A stretch of 8,964 nucleotides of DNA from Akkermansiaceae bacterium. GTDB lineage: Bacteria > Verrucomicrobiota > Verrucomicrobiia > Verrucomicrobiales > Akkermansiaceae. The notes under the pieces were generated by a model. The model was not told the origin of the DNA and did no database searches. It saw nothing but the letters and a program-made list of their open reading frames with translations. The DNA is taken from the NCBI GenBank assembly GCA_023300065.1, contig JALZWJ010000276.1, positions 1 to 8,964 of the forward strand. Reading direction: 5' to 3'. The first letter of the stretch is position 1. Every line of letters begins with the position of its first letter. The position numbers and the translations under genes are program-made. Below are positions 1 through 6,526 of this stretch, in pieces.

Positions 1-1
1 T

Positions 2-1177
2 GTCCTCGCTCGTTCGTTCGAGGGGAGCGCCCCTTATTGGCCCTGGCTCCGCGCCTTCGCGGAGGCTGCGATGGTCGGGGGCCTTGCCGATTGGTTCGCT
101 GTCACCGCGCTCTTCCGCCATCCCCTCGGCCTGCCCATTCCGCACACCGCGATTGTTCGGAAAGAAAAAGGTCGCATTGGGGCCGCCGTCGCTTCCTTCG
201 TCCGTAGCAGCTTCCTCACCTCCGCAGAAGTGACGCGCCAATGGAAGGACTGGCGGCCTCTCGAAAGAGCGAGTCAGCACCTCGCCGAGCCCGCGCGGGC
301 CCGGCAGAGTCTCCATTGGGTCCTCAGCCGCATTCCTGTTGTCCTTGGCGCCCAGGATCGCCAGACCCTCGCCCGCCTTGGGGCCTCCGGCATCCGCCAC
401 AGTGCTAGCTCCGTTCCCATGGCGCGCCTCATCACCATCCTCCTTCAGGGGTTCTTAAAAAGCCCCGGAAAGCGCAGCCTCATCGCGCCCATCCTAGGCC
501 GCCTTGGCGAGAGCGTCGCCGCGAACCGGGAGTGGGTCATGGATGAAGCCAGCAAGGCAACCAAGCCAAAGAAGCTCAAAATCCTAGACCTCCTCAGCCA
601 AGCCGCCGCCTCGGCTGTCTCTGGAAAAGCGGTCGAAAAATTCTCCACTGAACTCACCACCGCCAGCCAAGACGAGGACCACCCGCTCTACGAAAAAATC
701 GAAGAAGCCCTCCGCGAAACCGCCACCGACCTAGAGGCTGGGGGAGGGGAACAATGGGAGCTTCTTAAAGCCCGCATCATCGATGATCCCCAAACCCTCC
801 AAACACTGGAGGAAATCGTAGATAAGGCCCTCTGCCTCCTCGTGGAAAGCACTCAGGATCTCGAAGCAAATGGCAAGCTCGATGAATGGAGCCAAGCCCT
901 CTCAAAAGCTGCGGCCAGCTTAGTCGGTGACCCCGAGCGCCTCCTCTCCCTGGAGACTAGGGCGGGGGAGTTAGTCTCACGCTTCACCGCCCGCTACGGC
1001 CCCAGCGCCGAGAAACTCATCCACCGCACCGTCGATAGCTGGGAGGCCGAGGAGCTGATCTCCCGCATCGAAAACCAAGTCGGAGCCGACCTCCAATTCA
1101 TCCGCGTCAATGGCACCCTCATCGGTGGCCTCGTCGGCCTTCTCCTCCACGGCATCGGCCAGCTCATCTGGCCGTAA
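2..1177 (+). CDS. DUF445 family (YjiN-like) membrane-anchored protein, 5'-truncated by the window edge
   Basis: The frame is open from base 2, and 391 codons are visible before the TAA at 1175-1177. The real start lies upstream. The ATG at 71 is internal, because the codons before it read as the family's usual lead-in (FAEAAMVGG) to the conserved block ADWFAVTALFRHPLG and then IPHTAIV. That block is the hallmark of DUF445 (E. coli YjiN type). The middle is a long, charged, mostly helical region. The C-terminus has the other family signature, IRVNGTLIGGLVGLLLHG, which is hydrophobic enough for a membrane helix, and the protein ends QLIWP. Family members usually also have an N-terminal hydrophobic segment, which would be in the missing part. 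Their function is not established, so none is assigned. Third positions favour C, unlike dnaE downstream. The family call is secure; the true start cannot be seen. Confidence 0.9.
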   Translation, partial: VLARSFEGSAPYWPWLRAFAEAAMVGGLADWFAVTALFRHPLGLPIPHTAIVRKEKGRIGAAVASFVRSSFLTSAEVTRQWKDWRPLERASQHLAEPARARQSLHWVLSRIPVVLGAQDRQTLARLGASGIRHSASSVPMARLITILLQGFLKSPGKRSLIAPILGRLGESVAANREWVMDEASKATKPKKLKILDLLSQAAASAVSGKAVEKFSTELTTASQDEDHPLYEKIEEALRETATDLEAGGGEQWELLKARIIDDPQTLQTLEEIVDKALCLLVESTQDLEANGKLDEWSQALSKAAASLVGDPERLLSLETRAGELVSRFTARYGPSAEKLIHRTVDSWEAEELISRIENQVGADLQFIRVNGTLIGGLVGLLLHGIGQLIWP

Positions 1178-1253
1178 CGCCATCCGCTCCAAGCTGCAGA
1201 CTCAGAATCGCTTCACTTGCGCTTGCTGAATCAACTGTGGTAGTAAGCTCACC

Positions 1254-1454
1254 ATGACAAAATCATTAACCGCGTTATTTACCCGTGAGGGCTCTGGCTT
1301 TGTCGCTCTGTGCCCTGAATTTGAGAGCGCCACCGAAAGCAAGTCGTCTAAGTCCCAAGCAAAGGTAGCCGAAAGTTCCACTTTCGGCACGGACGACTGG
1401 TCCTCCAACCTCAATCGGGGTTGCGTCCACGTCCCAACACCTACGGCGTCGTAG
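1254..1454 (+). pseudogene. Degenerate or highly diverged HicB-like (UPF0150-type) antitoxin ORF, no HicA partner
   Basis: This is a 66-codon ORF with an ATG at 1254 and a TAG at 1452-1454. Its first 24 residues fit the N-terminus of small HicB-type proteins closely: MTKSLTALFTREGSGFVALC followed by PEFE, matching the family pattern of a beta strand, a Gly-rich turn and an ALCPE-like motif. The next stretch can still be aligned to the usual 'ASQG-T-EEA-ANL-EA' helix, but key positions have changed: A-T-E-S-K-S replaces the A-S-Q-G type turn, and acidic helix residues have become Lys and Ser. The end (CVHVPTPTAS) only faintly resembles the usual VxVT...VAV tail. The total length is close to the family's roughly 70 residues. 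Intact HicB proteins neutralise HicA mRNA interferases, but no HicA-like frame is visible on either side. I infer an orphan in decay. A functional, divergent orphan is possible. Confidence 0.5.
1368..1388. repeat. Perfect inverted repeat: 9-bp stem, 3-nt loop
   Basis: GCCGAAAGT (1368-1376), loop TCC, ACTTTCGGC (1380-1388). The arms are exactly complementary. It lies inside the HicB-like ORF, at the point where similarity to the family fades. Neither strand shows a T-run next to the stem, so it does not look like an intrinsic terminator. It could be an RNA hairpin, a protein-binding palindrome or chance. Confidence 0.6.
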
Positions 1455-1536
1455 ATTTCAGTCCGGTTATTCACAATCGATTCCCTTTCTCAGTTGGGGA
1501 TTCAAAATCGTGGTTCGTCAGTCCACAGTCTCACCG

Positions 1537-4500
1537 ATGTCCGACTCCTTCGTCCACCTGCACTTGCATACTGAATATTCTACCTTGGACGGTTCTTGCC
1601 GGACGAAGGATATCGCGGCCCGGGCCAAGGAGCTAGGCATGCCGGCGGTGGCGATGACGGACCACGGGAATCTCTACGGGACGATCAGCTTTTATAAAGC
1701 GTGTATGGAGGCTGGCGTGAAGCCGATCATGGGTTGCGAGGTTTACTTGGCTCCAGAGGGGATTGAGAAGCAGGAAGATATCGTGGGGCGGAAGCGGTCG
1801 TGTCACTTGACCCTCCTTGCCGAGAATAATGTGGGTTGGGTGAACCTGCAGAAGCTGGTTTCGAAGGGGCACCTTGAAGGGATGTGGCTGGGAGAACCCC
1901 GGGTTGATCGCAAGATTTTACGCGAGTATTCTGAAGGGATTATTTGCCTCTCGGGGTGCATGTCTGGCCCGATCAATGAGTGGATTCTGCAGGATCAAGA
2001 GGATAAGGCGTGGGAGACTGCCCAGGAGCTGCTCGACATTTACGGGAAGGAGAATCTCTACCTAGAAATCCATAATCACGGGATGGAGCAGCAGTCCAAG
2101 ATCCGTGATACCCTGGTGCGGTATGCCGAGAAGATGGATCTGAAGTTGGTGGCGGCCAATGACGTCCACTTCCTGAATCGTGAAGATCATGAGGCGCACG
2201 ATGTCATGATCTGCATCGGGCTGAGCCGTCTCCTCATTGATGAAAACCGCTTACGCTACAGCCCAGAAGTTCACTTTAAAACGGCGGAGGAGATGCGCGC
2301 TTTGTTCGTGGATTATCCGGGAGCTTGTGATGCCACGCTGGAGATCGCCGAGCGCTGTAATGTGGAGTTCATCTTGGACCCGACTTCTTCGGAGAAATAT
2401 CCAGAATACGAGCCGGATGATGGCTCGGCTCCAAACGACCACTTTCGTGATCTCTGTTTCAAAGGGCTGGAAGTCCGCTATGGCGCAGAGAAGGCGAAGG
2501 AGCAGGAGCTGATCGACCGGCTGGAATATGAGATGGGGATTATTGTGCAACTTAAGTTTGCCTCGTACTTCCTCATCACGGCGGACTTCATTAACTGGGC
2601 GAAGGAACAGAAGATTCCGGTGGGCCCAGGTCGTGGTTCGGCGGCGGGATCGTTGGTGGCTTACACGATGGGGATTACGGACGTTTGTCCGATGCGTTTT
2701 GGCCTCCTCTTCGAGCGATTCCTGAACCCGGAGCGTGTTTCACCTCCCGATGTCGATATTGACTTCTGCCAGACTCGGAGGCCGGAGGTCATCGAGTATG
2801 TGCGCCAGAAATATGGTGAGCGTAATGTCTCCCACATCATCACTTACGGCACGATGGGGGCGAAGTCGGTGATCCGTGACGTGGCCCGCGTGATGGGCAT
2901 TCCTTACCTAGAGGCGGATCGGATTTCGAAGATGATCGAGGCCAAGCCGGGGGTGAAGCTGGCGGGGGAATTTAAAGAGAAGGAGGACCTGCGCGAATTG
3001 ATCGAGAGTAGCGCAACTTACCAAGAGCTTTGGGAATATTGCCTGAAGCTGGAGGGCATGAGCCGGAACGTGGGCGTGCACGCGGCGGGTGTCGTGATCG
3101 GGGACCGGGCGCTCGATGAGCACGTGCCACTGACGCGCGGAAACGAAGGGGAGGTCGTGACTCAGTATGACATGAGTGCGATCACGGATGTCGGCTTGTT
3201 GAAGATGGACTTCTTGGGCCTCAAGAACATGACGGTGATTCAGGAGGCGATTGATTCCATCCATAAGCACACGCCAGATTTTGATATTTATGAGATCTCG
3301 CTAGAGGATGCGCCGACCTTTGAGATGCTCAATGCGGGTGACACGATGGGCGTCTTCCAGTTGGAGAGTGGCGGGATGGTGGAGACTTGCCGGAAGTACG
3401 GGATCAATAAGATTGAGGACATCATTGACCTCCTCGCCCTCTACCGCCCGGGGGCGATGCAGTATATCGATCAGATGATCGAGGTGAAGGAAGGTCGCCA
3501 GAAACCGGTCTATGAGCACCCGTTGCTGGAAGAGATTTGTGGCGATACCTACGGGGTCATGATCTACCAGGAGCAGGTCCAGAACGCGGCCAAGATGCTG
3601 GCGGGCTACACGCTGGGTGGTGCGGATATTTTGCGCCGTGCGATGGGTAAAAAGAAGCCCTCCGAGATGGCGAAGCAGCGCGAGATCTTCGTGGAGGGCG
3701 CGTTTAAAACGAACGACATCGATGAGCGGAATGCCAACTTGATCTTCGATAAGATCGCGGGCTTTGCGGGATACGGTTTTAACAAATCTCACTCGGCATG
3801 TTACGGTTTCATCTCGTATTGGACGGGGTTCTTGAAAGCGAATCACCCGATCGAGTTCTTGGCGGCACTGCTCTCGAACGAGATCACGAACACCGATAAG
3901 ATCAGCGTCTTCGTGAACGAGTGCTTCCGCATGGGGTTCGAGATCCTGCCGCCAGACTTGAATAAATCGAAGCTCCGCTTTGCTCCAGAGGTGATCCTTG
4001 GAGGGAAAGAGGGGATCCGTTACGGGCTCTCGGCCATTAAGAATGTCGGTGCGGCCGCGATGGCGATGGCGATCAAGGAGCGGGAGGAGAATGGAGCCTT
4101 TGAATCGATGGATGATTTTTGCAATCGCCTCGACTCTAAGGTCGTCAATAAGCGGATTTTAGAAAACCTCGTGAAGGCGGGCGCGATGGATTGGACGGGG
4201 GAGACCCGTGCGGGCATGACGGACCGAGTCGAGAAAGTGGTGGCCAGTGCGAGTAGCGCGCAGAAGGACCGGGCCTCCGGGCAAGGTGGTCTCTTCGATG
4301 CGATGGAGTTCGCAGCCCCGCCACCGGTCACGGACCATTCGCCGGCCCCTGCGGAGTGGTCGAAGGATGAGCGCCTAGAGCATGAAAAAGAGCTTCTGGG
4401 ATTCTACGTCACAGGCCACCCGCTTGATAAATATCGGGGGCTGGTGGACTCAGACCGCTTCATTAAAATGGGCCTCCTAGATGAGGTTGATTTGAGTGAC

Positions 4501-4995
4501 AAGCGCGCGCGTTTCCCCTTCGCCGGGATGATCCGCAGCATCGAGCACAAGGTCACCAAGACGGGCAAGCCCTTCGGCGTGGTCGTGGTGCAAGACTTCA
4601 CGGGAGACCGTGAGATGGTCTGTTGGAGCGAGAGCTACCTACCCGCCCGCGATGCCGGAATCATGGCGGTGGGCAAAGTGATCCAGTTCAAAGCGCAAGT
4701 CACAGTGGATGACCGGACCGAGCAACGCCGCCTCACCGGGGCCTCGATCCGAGAGCTCAAAGCGAAGGTCGCAAAGAAGAATGGCAGCATGGAACTGACC
4801 CTCTGGACCGGCCGCAGCACCCCCGCAGACTTACAAAGGATCAAGGCGCTCCTCACCGAATATCGCGGAAGCATGCCGGTCCTGATGCACATTCAAAATG
4901 GTGCGGGAAAGCGGGCTACCATCGAGCTGCCAAGTGAGTTTAATGCCGCGCCTGATATTAAATTGCAGCGCGAGTTGGCTCCTTGGTTGGGGTAG
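1537..4995 (+). CDS. dnaE: DNA polymerase III subunit alpha (replicative polymerase, DnaE1 type)
   Basis: This is the catalytic subunit of the replicative DNA polymerase III holoenzyme, 1152 residues and full length against E. coli DnaE (1160). Residue numbers count from the ATG at 1537. The N-terminal PHP domain starts HLHLHTEYS (7-15), then TDHGN (41-45), GCEVYL (66-71), H90, C141, EIHNH (177-181) and NDVHF (208-212). The catalytic core has PGRGSAAGS (364-372), PPDVDIDF with Asp405/Asp407, and KMDFLGL with Asp558, matching E. coli D401/D403/D555. FNKSHSACYG (748-757) is also typical. QGGLF (916-920) fits the internal beta-clamp-binding motif QxxLF. An OB-fold follows at roughly 992-1071, then a short C-terminal domain. 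An in-frame GTG at 1510 would add nine residues; ATG 1537 is preferred because it puts the HLHLH motif at the usual distance from the N-terminus. Neither start has a strong ribosome binding site. No gene is coupled to it. Confidence 0.97.
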   Translation: MSDSFVHLHLHTEYSTLDGSCRTKDIAARAKELGMPAVAMTDHGNLYGTISFYKACMEAGVKPIMGCEVYLAPEGIEKQEDIVGRKRSCHLTLLAENNVGWVNLQKLVSKGHLEGMWLGEPRVDRKILREYSEGIICLSGCMSGPINEWILQDQEDKAWETAQELLDIYGKENLYLEIHNHGMEQQSKIRDTLVRYAEKMDLKLVAANDVHFLNREDHEAHDVMICIGLSRLLIDENRLRYSPEVHFKTAEEMRALFVDYPGACDATLEIAERCNVEFILDPTSSEKYPEYEPDDGSAPNDHFRDLCFKGLEVRYGAEKAKEQELIDRLEYEMGIIVQLKFASYFLITADFINWAKEQKIPVGPGRGSAAGSLVAYTMGITDVCPMRFGLLFERFLNPERVSPPDVDIDFCQTRRPEVIEYVRQKYGERNVSHIITYGTMGAKSVIRDVARVMGIPYLEADRISKMIEAKPGVKLAGEFKEKEDLRELIESSATYQELWEYCLKLEGMSRNVGVHAAGVVIGDRALDEHVPLTRGNEGEVVTQYDMSAITDVGLLKMDFLGLKNMTVIQEAIDSIHKHTPDFDIYEISLEDAPTFEMLNAGDTMGVFQLESGGMVETCRKYGINKIEDIIDLLALYRPGAMQYIDQMIEVKEGRQKPVYEHPLLEEICGDTYGVMIYQEQVQNAAKMLAGYTLGGADILRRAMGKKKPSEMAKQREIFVEGAFKTNDIDERNANLIFDKIAGFAGYGFNKSHSACYGFISYWTGFLKANHPIEFLAALLSNEITNTDKISVFVNECFRMGFEILPPDLNKSKLRFAPEVILGGKEGIRYGLSAIKNVGAAAMAMAIKEREENGAFESMDDFCNRLDSKVVNKRILENLVKAGAMDWTGETRAGMTDRVEKVVASASSAQKDRASGQGGLFDAMEFAAPPPVTDHSPAPAEWSKDERLEHEKELLGFYVTGHPLDKYRGLVDSDRFIKMGLLDEVDLSDKRARFPFAGMIRSIEHKVTKTGKPFGVVVVQDFTGDREMVCWSESYLPARDAGIMAVGKVIQFKAQVTVDDRTEQRRLTGASIRELKAKVAKKNGSMELTLWTGRSTPADLQRIKALLTEYRGSMPVLMHIQNGAGKRATIELPSEFNAAPDIKLQRELAPWLG

Positions 4996-5019
4996 GGGTG
5001 GGTATCGGACGGAGGGGGA

Positions 5020-5061
5020 AAATCTGCGTAATCAGTTCTCAATCCTTCCAAATCTGCGTAA
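5020..5061. repeat. 12-bp direct repeat AAATCTGCGTAA, two copies 30 bp apart
   Basis: AAATCTGCGTAA occurs at 5020-5031 and 5050-5061. The intervening 18 bases are unrelated and T/C-rich. ATCTGCGTAA-type strings are, in my experience, part of short dispersed repeats in intergenic DNA of some environmental bacteria, so this may be one member of such a family. That last point is inference; within this window there are only these two copies. Confidence 0.55.
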
Positions 5062-5097
5062 AAATTCTTCCTCTCTTCTGCAGAGTAGGGGGGTCTT

Positions 5098-5128
5098 GAC
5101 CACAGAAGGAGCGGAAGGGCGCAGAATG
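5098..5128. repeat. Low-complexity purine-rich segment resembling a dispersed CACAGAGG/CGCAGAG repeat
   Basis: The segment starts GACCACAGAAGG and continues AGCGGAAGGGCGCAGAATG, so it reads as imperfect repeats of a (C)ACAGAAGG / GCGGAAGG / GCGCAGAA unit of seven to eight bases. It resembles the degenerate ACCACAGAGG-like strings that recur between genes in Verrucomicrobiota and Planctomycetota. It is probably not translated, although the frame here is open into the downstream gene. Only one copy is in the window. Confidence 0.4.
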
Positions 5129-5230
5129 CTTGGCTGGGGGCTGAGATTTTCACCCAGAGATCCCGCCTCGTTTTCGCGGAACTGGTTCTTGTGGACTCGC
5201 TTTCGTGGCGGTATCACTTCCGCAAACACC

Positions 5231-6526
5231 ATGACGTCTTCTGAATCCTATCGAATCCCCGGCCTTGAGCTGATTGATCACTCCTTTGATCTGCCTCTTG
5301 ATCATAGCCGTCCGGAGGGTCGCCGGATTGAGATTTTTGTCCGCGAGGTGCGGGATCTGGATCCTGCCAGTAAGGATAAGCCGTTCCTTGTTTTCCTGCA
5401 AGGTGGGCCGGGATTCCGGGCTCCGATTCCGATTCAAAAGGCCGGTTGGCTGAAGCGGGCGCTGACTGAGTTCCGTGTCTTGATGTATGACACTCGCGGC
5501 AATGGCCTCAGCACTCCGGTGGATTATCAGACCTTGGCGATGGAAGGGGATGCTCAGGCTCAGGCGGACTACCTAAAGCACTTCCGCCAAGACAACATCG
5601 TGCGTGATGCCGAGCTGATCCGCGCCGAGATGAGCCCCGGTGTCCCTTGGTCTACGATTGGCCAAAGTTACGGCGGGTGGTGCACGACGACTTATTTGAG
5701 CCTCCACCCAGAAGGGCTGAAGGAGTGCTTCGTCTTCGGTGGGATTCCAGGGATCGACCGCACGGCGCGCGATATTTATGAAGGGACTTTCCCTTTCGTA
5801 GAGGAGCGGAATCGCCAGTATTTTGAAAAATTCCCGATGGATAAAGCGCGCCTCACCAAGCTCGCGAAACACCTGCAGGAGAACGATGTCCGATTCTCAA
5901 ATGGCGACCGCATCACGCCGGAGTTGGTTCAGTTGCTCGGCCTGAAATTCGGCTTTGCCCACACGAGCGAGGAGATCCACTTCCTGCTTGAGGAAGCCTT
6001 CGTGAAAGTGGGAGACCAAGAGATCGTGAGTCACATGTTTAAGACGGGGCTGCAAGCGGCACTCCGCTTTGGTGCCAATCCGATTTTCGCGATTCTCCAT
6101 GAGGCGATTTACGCGCAGGGAGCGGCTACGGGCTGGGCCTGTCAGGCGGTGCAGAAAGAGAAGTATGCGCACTTTGAAAACTTCGACGATTTCCTCTTCT
6201 ACGGTGAAATGGTCTTTCCGTGGATGTTCGATGAGATCTCTGAACTGAAGGGGATGAAAGAAGCTGCTGAGATTTTGGCTGCTTATGAGGACTGGCCGGC
6301 GCTCTACAATAAAGAGGTGCTCTCTAAAAATACCGTTCCAGTGGCCTGCGCCGTTTACGCGAACGACATGTTCGTGAACGCGAAGTTTTCCCGCGAAACC
6401 ATCGAAGCTGTTCCAAATATGAAAGCATTCTACACCAGCGAATATGAGCACTGCGGCCTCCGGGTTGGCGGTGAACATCTCTTCTCCCGTCTCATCGATC
6501 TGGCACGAGGGGAGGTGGAAAGATGA
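5231..6526 (+). CDS. Alpha/beta hydrolase, peptidase S33 / proline iminopeptidase-like
   Basis: A 431-residue protein starting MTSSESYRIP. The fold and family are shown by QGGPG (57-61, the HGGPG-like oxyanion motif), YDTRGNGLS (86-94, the DxRGxGxS motif that follows strand 4) and the nucleophile elbow GQSYGG (144-149) with Ser146. The likely acid is Asp379 in VYANDMF, and the likely base is His407 in SEYEHCGLR, a typical S33 ending. A long insertion (about 185-365) would form the cap domain that sets substrate choice. Family members release N-terminal proline or hydrolyse other small amides and esters; the actual substrate cannot be read here. There is no signal peptide, so it should be cytoplasmic. 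The frame stays open far upstream (to 4898), but that part overlaps dnaE and repeat DNA, so the ATG at 5231 is chosen. Its stop overlaps the sulfatase start, implying co-translation. Confidence 0.85.
   Translation: MTSSESYRIPGLELIDHSFDLPLDHSRPEGRRIEIFVREVRDLDPASKDKPFLVFLQGGPGFRAPIPIQKAGWLKRALTEFRVLMYDTRGNGLSTPVDYQTLAMEGDAQAQADYLKHFRQDNIVRDAELIRAEMSPGVPWSTIGQSYGGWCTTTYLSLHPEGLKECFVFGGIPGIDRTARDIYEGTFPFVEERNRQYFEKFPMDKARLTKLAKHLQENDVRFSNGDRITPELVQLLGLKFGFAHTSEEIHFLLEEAFVKVGDQEIVSHMFKTGLQAALRFGANPIFAILHEAIYAQGAATGWACQAVQKEKYAHFENFDDFLFYGEMVFPWMFDEISELKGMKEAAEILAAYEDWPALYNKEVLSKNTVPVACAVYANDMFVNAKFSRETIEAVPNMKAFYTSEYEHCGLRVGGEHLFSRLIDLARGEVER
6511..6515 (+). promoter_or_regulatory. Ribosome binding site of the sulfatase gene
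   Basis: GGAGG lies seven bases before the ATG at 6523, inside the last codons of the hydrolase gene. It is the clearest Shine-Dalgarno match in the window, while dnaE, the hydrolase and the ThuA-like gene have weak or no such site. This supports the chosen sulfatase start and translational coupling. Confidence 0.75.

Larger units (their letters stand above)
1178..1536. other. Intergenic region between the DUF445 gene and dnaE
   Basis: About 360 bases separate the DUF445 stop from the preferred dnaE start. The only coding signal is the HicB-like remnant with its hairpin. I see no convincing -35/-10 pair, no U-tailed terminator after the DUF445 gene, and no tRNA or other RNA gene. A GGGGA at 1496-1500 sits nine bases before a GTG at 1510 and could serve as a weak ribosome binding site if dnaE started there. 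Confidence 0.5.

Noticed and set aside
71..73. ATG at 71 as the start of the DUF445 gene
   Set aside because: The in-frame codons from base 2 read as conserved family sequence leading into the motif, so the gene begins before the window.
1202..1474. A 90-codon minus-strand frame opposite the HicB-like ORF
   Set aside because: No recognisable family, and the opposite strand carries the HicB-like signal, so it is read as a shadow.
1510..1536. GTG start for dnaE, nine codons upstream
   Set aside because: Possible, with a weak GGGGA nine bases before it, but the added residues match nothing in DnaE and the ATG at 1537 gives the usual N-terminus. Left as an alternative in the dnaE entry.
3301..3846. 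A 181-codon minus-strand frame inside dnaE
   Set aside because: It lies wholly antisense to the conserved dnaE core and its translation has no recognisable motif; such frames are expected in biased-codon genes.
5020..5061. CRISPR-like spacing of the AAATCTGCGTAA repeats
   Set aside because: Only two copies of a 12-base unit, with an 18-base gap and no cas genes; too short for a CRISPR array.
4898..5230. Upstream extension of the alpha/beta hydrolase reading frame by about 110 codons
   Set aside because: It overlaps the dnaE 3' end and then translates intergenic repeat DNA. The S33 family similarity begins only after the ATG at 5231.
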